64,000 nt of DNA from Neofusicoccum parvum (taxonomy: Eukaryota > Ascomycota > Dothideomycetes > Botryosphaeriales > Botryosphaeriaceae): the NCBI GenBank assembly GCA_020912385.1, contig CP087220.1, forward strand, positions 1,426,001-1,490,000. Direction: 5' to 3'. Position 1 is the stretch's first letter. Every line of letters starts with the position of its first letter. Below the pieces are notes generated by a model. That model had not been told where the DNA came from. It did no database searches and was given only the letters and a program-made list of their open reading frames with translations. Both the position numbers and the translations under genes were made by a program. Of the stretch, positions 32,632-41,195 are shown piece after piece.

Positions 32632-34301
32632 TCACCGCTTCTTCAAAACAACGTCGATTCCGCTTTGCCGAACAAACCAAGAGTTCTTCAGGTGCCACTT
32701 CTGCGCCTGATCCGCAAGACTGATGTCAAAGCTCAACAGCAGAGACGGAAGGACTTTGTATATCTCCAGTAAAGCAATGTTCTTCCCAATGCATGTGCGA
32801 GACCCATAGCCAAATGTAAGGTCTGCACGTTTCATGGCTCCAATCCGGGCCGTGAAGTGGTCAGCGTCTTCATTCTTGCTCTGCAACCATCTTTCAGGAA
32901 TGAAATCATCAGGATGATCACCGAAGACCGAGGGATCGCGATGGATAACCCAGGCGTTCACTCCCACGACGGTTCCAGGCTGGATCCTGCCCGCTCCGTC
33001 AGGGAGCTCAAGCCCACTTGCAGGCACTACCCTCTCCATGTTCATGCCCACGGCAGGATGTAGCCGCATAGCCTCTTTGACACAGGCATCCATGTACGGC
33101 AACGATTGAGACTCTTTCCAGCTGACCGGAAAACTCTCAAACTTGGTTGACTTAAGTTCCTCCACCAACTTGTGGTGGGCCTGGGGATGCTTGAGCAGGT
33201 AGTACAGTATGGATCGTAGAGAAATGGCAGTGGTGTCAGACCCCGCGGCGATGTTTGACATCAAGTATTGCAATATCTCTGGAACCTGGAACTGCCCAGA
33301 TTCGTTTGACTTTGCCTTGAGAAACTTGTCGAGAAAGTCTGGTGCTCGCTGCTCGGTCGGGTCATTGTTGTTGAGGCGCTGCAGAACGCGACCCACGGCG
33401 AACTTGAGGATTGGGCTATCGGGCTGTCTTGTCATACTGGCGAAGTGCTTGTAGAGCCTGTCGATGAAAGGCAGTTGGCCAACCTAAGATGCATATGTCA
33501 ATACATTACACAGCCTCTCGTTTTTTGTGAAAACTTACGGGTGCCACCCATTCGAGGACGTCGTCCAGCTGCTTGATCATGTTGTCCACGTCCTTTGCTG
33601 AATCCAGGAATCCAAGCTGGCTCGACCAGGTTATGTCTGCGATGACATCGAACGCATCTACGATAGCAGGTCAGAAGATGACAAGTGATAACCAGATTTG
33701 GTAGCTTACACCACTGGACCCATTTCGATATGGGGCACACCTTCCCCACGGACTCCCCTTTGGCGAACTCCTCTTCAAGTCTTCCCAGAAACTTTTGAAT
33801 GGTCCGATCAACAATTGATTCGTACTGTGTTAGAGTACTCATGGAGTACGCAGCGCTGACAGGTCGTTTCAAAGCGGCGTGCGCCCTCTCCGGAACCACG
33901 GTGAAAAGTGTCGAGACCGGCTGTCCATTTACCAGCTGTTCAAAGACTGAGTAGAATTCGCTCTTACTCAGATCAGCGATGATCTTCTTCACGCGTCGGA
34001 AGACATTTACCTTTGGGAAGTTTGCCCGAAGCCCGTAGATCTTCTCGATCATTTTGGGGTCCGCAATGCTGACACTGTTTGGCCCCAGACGGACCAAAGG
34101 GCCGTTCTCTTTGTGGAGACGCATGATTGTTTCATGATGGGCGCCACCGAGAACATCATGGAACCGCCAAAGGTTGGTGAATTTGGCCCAGAAAGGTCCA
34201 GGAATACCGAGCAAGTCGCGTCGTCGGGCGCTGCGAACGAAGGGGACGACGAGGGACACAAAGGCCACAAAAATAAACAAGGGAGCCGCACTGAGTATCA
34301 T
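32632..34301 (-). CDS. Cytochrome P450 monooxygenase (pisatin-demethylase/benzoate-hydroxylase-like)
   Basis: Three exons on the minus strand, 34301-33710, 33657-33539 and 33483-32632, give 520 residues. An N-terminal anchor (MILSAAPLFIFVAFVSLVVPFV) and IPGPFWAKFTNLWR lead in. The I-helix has NIAAGSDTTAIS, the K-helix KEAMRLHP (ExxR), then ERVVPASG, FIPERWL and the heme-binding FGYGSRTCIGKN with the axial Cys. The overall pattern resembles fungal pisatin demethylase and benzoate 4-hydroxylase relatives (remembered families). A likely role is ring or side-chain hydroxylation, or demethylation, of the cluster's substrate. Divergent from FAD monooxygenase 1 across a promoter with several CGG repeats. 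Confidence 0.92.
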
Positions 34302-34413
34302 TGTTGCAATTGTAGCGTGTCTAACGGTGAGTATGTTGATTGCACTCTTTCCACAATCACTTAAGTGCTGCGAGTGCTGCGAACGGTGAAGGCTTGGATT
34401 CCGGCCTACCCGT

Positions 34414-34456
34414 TCGGCTCCACAGCTCGGGCCACAACACTCGGCCCGTGTGCGGC
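34414..34456 (+). promoter_or_regulatory. Cluster motif TCGGCTCCACA with CGG array
   Basis: Exact motif at 34414-34424, followed by TCGG at 34427 and 34441 and CGGCTCTGC from 34453, so CGG recurs every 11-14 bp. It lies 113 bp from the P450 start and ~185 bp from the FAD monooxygenase 1 start. A TATAAG box at 34522-34527 serves the plus-strand gene. Confidence 0.75.
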
Positions 34457-34608
34457 TCTGCAGCCTCATGTGTAGGTGTGCTCGGTTTCTCCCTATTCGA
34501 AATGTTCCGTGAGGCCTACTTATAAGATGATTTAATGTTTTCCTAAGAAAGCTTAAGTTTTTGAGGTGAAAGCACCATAAACACCAAGAGTCTGATTCAA
34601 CGTTAGCA

Positions 34609-36172
34609 ATGCCTCTCAAAATCATCATTGTCGGAGGAGGTATAGCCGGCCTGACCGTGGCTGCTGCACTGCGGAAGAATGGCCATCAAATTAAGGTAAT
34701 GGGTTCCAGTTCTCCGAAACTGCACGTAATGCTGACTCGAAGGTATTCAGATTTTCGAGCAGTCGTCATTCTCAAACGAGGTTGGCGCTGCCGCAAATCT
34801 CCCGCCCAACCTTGAATGTGTCTTGCGCCTGATCGAAGCGGATGAGAAGATTATGGACCCTGTTGAAGCCCTTGCCTTGCGCGTTAGTTCTTGCGACGGC
34901 ACTGGGCCAACCATAGCCATGGTATCGACCCACACTCAAAGTTTATTTCCGCGTTCGGCGCGAGGTGCTGATTATCCGAAAGGATCCGGGTCTGCAAGAG
35001 GCAGAGACTGGAGTTAAAGTACGCTGGATACTCTCGCATAGAGCAGACATTCATGCATGCTTGCGCGATGCGGCAACCAGGCCGATTCCGGGAACTTCGA
35101 CGCCAGAGTTCCACCTGTCTTCGGCCGTCACAGCCGTCGATGCGTCTACGGGGACAGTTACCTTCAAAGACGGCACGACAGAATCGGCAGACCTTGTCAT
35201 TGGCGCAGATGGTATTCATGTCGGTCGCCTCCTACTCCCGAAGTCTATCCTACCCCCTTGCTCACCGTGTTCTGCAGTCCGTATCTGCTCGAGAAGTAAG
35301 GGGAGAGGCCGCTATCGTCAGCACTCAGCAAAACTGCTTCCGATTTCTTGTCCCAACGGAAAAAGTCTTCAACAACCCCAGGACTCGCTCTTTCCTCACC
35401 CGAGCTGGTGTGAACACGCTTGACGCCATTTTTGATCATGAAAATGGTCTAAAACTCATGATTTACCCCTGCCGCAGTGGTTCTCTTCTGAACTTACTCG
35501 TAATACATCCGGACAAGCACACAAACAGTGACCTTGCAGGCGGGTGGAACAGTCCCGGTATGTTTTATGACCTTAAAGTAGTTTGCACAGGTTGAGCTGA
35601 TCCAATTGAAAGGAAATATGGATGAGCTGAACAACATGATGGGATCGTACTACCCTCAGCTCCGAGAAGTCTGCGCGATGGCCGAAGATCTCAAGCTCTG
35701 GAGCTTCTGCACCAAGGACCCAGCGCCGACGTACCACAAAGACAAGCTCGTGCTGATTGGAGATGCCGCACACCACATGCTATCCCGTAAGCATTCCTGT
35801 CCTCCATTGACGCACCACGCACAACCCCAGTACTGAACTACTTTGCCTCGACCTACAGACTACGGCCAGGGAGCTGCTATGGGAATGGAAGATGCCGCCG
35901 CGCTCGGCGTGCTGCTCGACGAAACGACCGGGCCTGAGAACATGGCCTCGCGTCTCCGTGTCTGGAACGAGATGCGCTATCCTCGTGCGACTGCTGTGTG
36001 CATCTTCGGTCGGAAGGATGCCACCAAGATTGATTCGATGTTGCCGCTCGCGAAGAAGTTCGTGCCGGATGTTGAAAAGCCGAAGGACCTGACGAAGTGG
36101 CTGTGGGACTATGATGTTGTTGCTGATGCCAAAGCTCGGCTTGCGGAGATTCGTGGGCATGGCAAGTTGTAG
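34609..36172 (+). CDS. FAD-dependent monooxygenase 1 (salicylate-hydroxylase-like)
   Basis: Six exons, 34609-34695, 34751-34921, 34983-35219, 35278-35557, 35613-35786 and 35859-36172, give 420 residues. IIIVGGGIAGLTVA is the FAD GxGxxG motif; IFEQSSFSNEVGAAANLPPN follows after intron 1, then WILSHRADIHACL, VIGADGIHS (DG motif) and LVLIGDAAHHML (GD motif) with YGQGAAMGMEDAAALG. This is the class A flavin hydroxylase order of salicylate hydroxylase relatives, which hydroxylate or decarboxylatively hydroxylate phenolic acids with NAD(P)H and O2. Intron 2 (34922-34982) was chosen over two other splices because it alone keeps the length between MDPVEA and LSHR typical of the family. Intron 3 has a weak GTCGGT donor. 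Confidence 0.85.
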
Positions 36173-36613
36173 TCTTGAAACTGTTCAGGACGATGCTGAC
36201 GCGCGTGGAGGACTGCTGTAGATTGAACTAGAAGATCTTTCTGTACATAACTACTTGTGTTCATAGTCGCTTACCGAATGCAACTGTACAAATGATGACA
36301 CTATGATGTGAGATGCGAGTATGAGTTCGAGAAGTATTTGCACAGATGCACGCTATCATGGCGCGGTTCTCATAGAAGCCCATCGTACAGACCATATATT
36401 CCACCTCTTCAAATCATTTGGGTGTCAGAAATTTGGCTGCCCTTATCAATGCGGGTCTCGAATTAGAGAGTGACGCCGAGGACTGCGGAAGCTGAGCCGC
36501 TCACGTGCGGAATTATTGATTGCTGAGCATGAAAAGCACCCTCGGTATTGGCTGTTCCTGCGGTATGCATTCCGCGATCATCGACGGGCCGTACCGTTAG
36601 GCTCAACGGAAGA

Positions 36614-36637
36614 TGTGGAGACGAACTGTGGGGATTC
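36614..36637 (-). promoter_or_regulatory. Cluster motif variant pair upstream of cupin 1
   Basis: TGTGGAGACGA at 36614-36624 (one mismatch from the complement of the motif) and TGTGGGG starting 13 bp later. The stretch GTGGAGACGAACTGTGG is nearly identical to GTGGAGCCGAACTGTGG at 22261. Confidence 0.6.
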
Positions 36638-36783
36638 TGGGGAAAGTAATGCGGGGACAGTGCATGAGAAAAAATCTCCTTGTATCCGAGCTCTTCAGAG
36701 CCAATGGCTTTGCATGAGCTAGCTAATTCCTTCTCGAATTGGTCATGCTAAACTGAAAGTAGCCGAGGACCTTGTTGCGAAAT

Positions 36784-36794
36784 TGTGGAGCCGA
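36784..36794 (-). promoter_or_regulatory. Cluster motif TCGGCTCCACA upstream of cupin 1
   Basis: Exact complement TGTGGAGCCGA, 160 bp before the cupin 1 start codon. Confidence 0.75.
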
Positions 36795-36953
36795 GCGAAG
36801 TGGTAATGCGGGCGTTGAATTCACGTGAGAGAAGTGAGTGCTATGTTTCTGCACAAAATATTTAAGATAGTGTATGGTAAATGGAGGTTATTACTGTAAA
36901 CTCTCATTCAGTTCCAAATATCCCGACCAGAACCCCACAGAAATCACCACAAA

Positions 36954-37515
36954 ATGGCTCCAAGCTTGAGGCCGCAACGCCGCATTGTCACAACGCACAA
37001 CGGTACTAAGTCGGCCGTCATGATCGACGATTCCTTGCAGCCGATTCCTGGGTTTGCTTCGGATGCCCGCGTGTTGTGGAGAAGCCATCAGTATCCGGCT
37101 TTGGTAGCTGAAGATACAGATGAAGCCCGAGAAGATTCTGGGATGTACGCGCGGGGGTCTTTGATCCGAGTGGTCGATTTTCCGCCCCACTCTCAAGGCC
37201 ACAACCATCGGACGAGCTCTCTGGACTACGGGATAGTCATGGAAGGGACATTGGAGATGCTGCTCGATGATGGGTCTAAGACTATTGTCAGTGCCGGCGA
37301 CATCGTTATTCAACGCGCGGTAAGGCCCAGTACATTCACCAGAAAGCCATGCCTACTCACTCTGTCAGACAATGCATCAGTGGAACAACCCCACCGATAA
37401 ACCAGTCCGAATGATCTTTATTCTGTTGCCGGCAAGAGCACCGGTAATCGGTGGAGTCAAGTACGACGATGCAAATATTCCAGAGAGTTTACGCAACAAT
37501 TATGGGCTTGCTTAG
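36954..37515 (+). CDS. Cupin-domain protein 1
   Basis: Two exons, 36954-37319 and 37369-37515, give 170 residues. A single RmlC-type cupin barrel: motif 1 region FPPHSQGHNHRTSSLDYGIVMEG (HxH present, the usual Glu position occupied by Asp), LEMLLDDGSKTIVSAGDIVIQRA, and motif 2 TMHQWNN (H...N). The intron (GTAAGG...CTGTCAG) is required for the H in motif 2. Similar small cupins occur in fungal aromatic-metabolism and metabolite clusters as isomerases, decarboxylases or dioxygenases; the reaction here is unknown. Paralogue of the gene at 40645, with the intron at the same codon (after QRA). Confidence 0.87.
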
Positions 37516-38278
37516 TGCTGATAAGATGTGAATGGGTCCCGGTTAGCATCATTCTTATATTTCAATTTTCGTTTAGTATGGGATGCATATGAATTTTCCA
37601 ACGCTCCACAAACGCCTTTGTGAAGGATCAAAGCTGCGAGAAGTATCTTGTTTCGGTAGGTGAATCAAGTCCTTGGACCAGCATGCACCATTTAACTTTG
37701 AGGGCTTAGATGCGATCCCAAGACTTGCCTCGGAAAGAACGTTGCTCTTATGGAAATGTCGAAGGTTGTGCCTCAATTAATACGGAATTTAGACATGCAT
37801 CCCGCAAGCGAGCACGGCACATCCCTTGAGCTTACAGGATAGATCCCTGCTGTTCCCTTTCTTTAACGTGCGTGCGTCTGGTGAGCTGCTGTTCACCAGA
37901 GGGATGAGCGACAACGGGTCGATGGCCATCCGTCTCCTTATGGCACATACTCATGGTCTACAAAGAAGAAAGCACAAGGGACAGAGAGGATAGCCGTCTC
38001 ACCAAATAGGAAAATGCAGTTCTTCTCACATGCTCCCAGTTCCCCCCATGTCAGATCAAAGAGCATATGTGGAGCACGTCGGGACCGTTGGGATGGTAAG
38101 GTTTTCCGGACGAAAACTTTCGGCCAAGGCTCCAGAGCCAGCCCGTGCATGAAGTCGGCTCCTCAATTGTCCAAATATAAGTCCCATTTCTTAAGAGTAC
38201 GCACATTCATAAAGTCGAGATTATACGTCGTTCAATAGGAAACATTTCTCTGCATCAAAAACACCAGAAGTTTGCAAA
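37516..38278. promoter_or_regulatory. Promoter region of FAD monooxygenase 2
   Basis: About 760 bp with no supported gene. The proximal part carries a motif variant at 38155 and a TATAAG box at 38176-38181, ~100 bp before the start codon. Confidence 0.55.
38155..38165 (+). promoter_or_regulatory. Cluster motif variant TCGGCTCCTCA
   Basis: One mismatch from the consensus, 114 bp before the FAD monooxygenase 2 start and ~10 bp upstream of its TATA-like box. Confidence 0.6.
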
Positions 38279-40142
38279 ATGAGTGCTCCAACTAAAACTG
38301 CGTGGCAGCGCGACGAGACGCTGCCCATCCCCGGAGCTCCACGAACCGAATTCGACTTCCCCGACACCTTCGACCACTCCCAAATCCCGCTCGAGAAGGA
38401 AGAATGGCCGGTGATCGTGATCGGCTCGAGCATGGTCGGCATGAGCCTGCAGCTCATGCTCGGCTTCCACGGGCAAGTCCTCCCCACCACCACCACCCTC
38501 CACCATCCCTCTGACCAGCCCGCCCACCACGCACAGAGTCAAATCCCTCTCCTTCGACCGCCACCCGTCCACCGCAACCCGCACCCGCGCCGCCCTCTTC
38601 CTCCTCCGCAGCATCGAGATCTTCCGGCAGCTCTCGCTCGAACCCGCGCTCCGCGCCGCCTCGGCCACCAACTTCGACCTCGACAGCGGGATGCTGCTGA
38701 CGACCGCGCTGGCCGGCGGCACGGTGCTCGGCGCCGTTCAGGAGAGCGACGCCGCGCGCACCGCGCACGCGACGCCGTGCGCGCGCCTGTGGCTGACGCA
38801 GGACATGTACGAGCCGTGGGTGCGGGAGCGCGCGGGCGCGCTGGGCGCGCAGCAGCGCTTCGGCCAGCGCGTGGTCTGGTATGCGGAGGACGCGGACGGC
38901 GTGCTGGTCGTCGTGCAGGACGGCGCGACGCGACGCCGCAGGAAGTACCGCGCCGCGTACCTCGTGGCTTGCGATGGCGGCCGCAGCCCCACGCGCAGGC
39001 GCGAGGGTGTCGAGTGGCGCGGCCCTGGCGTGCTGGGGAGTAATATTTCGATCTACTTCCGTGCGGATTTGACCGCGTTGCTGGGGTCGCGCGCTAAGTA
39101 TGGCGTCACGTATGTTGTGAATCCGCGCATTCGGGCTATCTGGCGGCTGGGCGATTCGGGGAAGGCGGGGTTCTTGGTGGTGATGGGCGTGGAGGGGCGG
39201 GATGGGTTTGAGCCGGACTCGGTGAGCGAGAGGGAGGCGAGGGAGATGTTTGCGCTGGCGCTGGGGAGGAGCGTGGAGGGGTTGGATATGGAGATCGAGG
39301 AGATTTCGTACTACACGAGCGCGGCGTACAATTCGGACTACTTTGCGAGTAAACAGGGGAGGGGGAGGGTGATTCTCGCGGGCGATGCGGCGCATGTCAT
39401 GCCGCCTACTGGAGGCATGGGTGGGAACACAGGTATTCAGGTGAGTTATTCACGCGCCTCATCCTAGACATTTTACTGAAACTCTGTGCAGGATGCATAC
39501 AATCTCGCGTGGAAGCTGGCGCTGGTTGTGAATGGCAAGGCTTCCCATGGGCTTCTGGCCAGCTACAACTCGGAGCGCCAGCCGGTGGCCGGCTTTACCG
39601 TGCAGCAGGCGTACAGCCGTTTCGTCAATCGCGTGCTTAAAGACCCAAAGCTTGGGCACATGAAGGAGCTCCCCGACGACACCGTGGAGCTGGGTTACCG
39701 ATATCCTGTCGGGGCGTCCGTTGCGGAACCTGACACCGACAGCAGCGCCCTTTGGGAAGACCCGTACTCGCCCACGGCAACTGCAGGCTCCCGACTGCCG
39801 CATGTTTCCCTTCTATCTCTGAGCCTGGAGGACATCTCGAGCTTGGATTTGGTGAAAAAACACTTCGTTGTTTTGGCTGCGGAAATGGATTCGCCGTGGT
39901 TCAGTGCCGCGGCAGAGCAGGATATTCCAGTGCAGCATTTCGCTGTCTGCAGTCAGTCGAAGGAGGCGTGCGACCCAGAAAACCGGTTTAGACAGCTCTG
40001 TAGGCTGAAGGACGGCCAGGCACTGCTTGTGAGGCCGGATGGGTACATTGGTTGGAGAGCTCCGGCGGTGGAGAAAGGGCATGAAGAACGACTGAAGGAA
40101 ATTCTGGAGCGGATCCTTTGGCCGGAGGAGCAGTGCACATGA
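38279..40142 (+). CDS. FAD-dependent monooxygenase 2 (phenol hydroxylase / PheA-TfdB-like)
   Basis: Three exons, 38279-38472, 38537-39440 and 39492-40142, give 582 residues. The FAD motif reads WPVIVIGSSMVGMSLQLML, with Ser at the second conserved Gly. Later come LFLLRSIEIFRQL, AYLVACDGGRSPTR (DG motif), ILAGDAAHVMPPTGGMGGNTGIQ and DAYNLAWKLA. A C-terminal thioredoxin-like region ends with GQALLVRPDGYIGWRA, as in phenol 2-monooxygenase relatives. Intron 1 needs a GC donor (GCAAGT at 38473), because only that splice joins GFHG to VKSLSFDRHP in frame. The middle exon is strikingly GC-rich compared with the first and last. Likely hydroxylates a phenolic intermediate. Confidence 0.88.
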
Positions 40143-40338
40143 TCAAAGACGAAGGGACTGGGGTTGACGTAGGCCTTGCATTTTGTGTTCATTTATTTCC
40201 TCTGGACGCTTATTCCAAATGCCGGCGAGAGCGTATTGGGTCCAGGCAGTTTTGAAGCCGAAAAAATCCCCATCATCGATTTAAAGTTGGAACGTCTCCG
40301 CAATCCAGACCGGGGTGAATTTCCGCATACATCCGGTT

Positions 40339-40420
40339 TGTGGGGTACCGGTGTGTGGCGGGCCACAGGGCCTCCGATTCTGGGGTTACCAATCCCGGCA
40401 TGCCCGATGCTGGGGTCACC
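40339..40420. promoter_or_regulatory. Repeat-rich promoter of cupin 2
   Basis: A divergent motif relative TGTGGGGTACCGG (40339-40351), then CCGATTCTGGGGTTACC (40374-40390) and CCGATGCTGGGGTCACC (40404-40420), direct repeats with 15 of 17 identities and 30-bp spacing. The exact 11-mer is absent. Start codon at 40645. The rest of 40143-40644 shows nothing else. Confidence 0.55.
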
Positions 40421-40644
40421 GATTATTCCTTACTTTGCCGCGTTGGTGAGTCCGGTGCGCTTCACTGGCCTGTGTTGTTCTGCGGCCCTCGGCTGAAGAA
40501 GGTTTCTTGAAGTAACGGAAATTCCGCCGCGGAACGATAGAACCTGCCCCAACCAAGCCACAAGAAGGGCTTGAAAACCCACCGACGACCGCTCCTTTTC
40601 CAATTCACCGTACTGCAAAATCGTTCCTGCAGAAAGCACCGAAC

Positions 40645-41195
40645 ATGGCTCCGAAACCAATCAGACGCGTTGTCACGACGCACCATGGCGCGACATCCGC
40701 CGTTATGATCGACGATAACCTTGAGCCTTTGAAAAGCGCCGGCGGTGGCGATCGTGTCCTTTGGCAAAGTCACGAGGCCCCTGCTGTCCTTACGAAGGAC
40801 GGCGACATTGCCGACAACTCGCAGGGCTTCTACGCAAAAGGGTCTCTCATTCGGGTCGTGGACATTGCGCCGCATTCTAAGGGCTTCAATCATCGAACGG
40901 CGTCCCTGGACTACGGAATCATCATGGAAGGGGAGTTGGAAATGTTGCTGGACGATGGTTCCAAGACGAGGGTCAAGGCTGGCGATGTGGTTGTGCAGCG
41001 CGCGGTAAATGAGACCTCCGACTCCACTTCCGACGGCACATTTACTTACGCGTTCAGACCATGCACCAATGGGACAACCCCACTGACAAGCCCGCCCGGG
41101 TTTATTTTGTGTTGCTGCCAGCTGTTCCACCAGTCGTTGATGGGATGGAGCTCGGAGACCACGGCCTGCCCAAGCTTCATCCAGAAGGCCCGTAG
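40645..41195 (+). CDS. Cupin-domain protein 2
   Basis: Two exons, 40645-41004 and 41058-41195, give 165 residues. It is clearly paralogous to cupin 1: RRVVTTHHGATSAVMIDD, the PHSKGFNHRTASLDYGIIMEG barrel, LEMLLDDGSKTRVKAGDVVVQRA and TMHQWDNPTDKPARVYFVLLPA align throughout, with the intron at the identical codon. The first His of the HxH pair is Phe here (GFNHR against GHNHR), so metal binding may be weakened; the second His and the motif 2 His remain. Without splicing the frame runs into a false C-terminus. It closes the cluster on the right. Confidence 0.87.

Larger units (their letters stand above)
36173..36953. promoter_or_regulatory. Promoter region of cupin 1
   Basis: About 780 bp without a supported gene, holding two copies of the cluster motif (36614 and 36784, listed separately) and an AT-rich stretch near 36858. 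Confidence 0.6.

Noticed and set aside
34895..34928. 34-bp intron ending CCATAG in FAD monooxygenase 1
   Set aside because: Keeps the frame but is shorter than normal fungal introns; the 61-bp GTATCG...GAAAG intron at 34922-34982 gives a better family fit.
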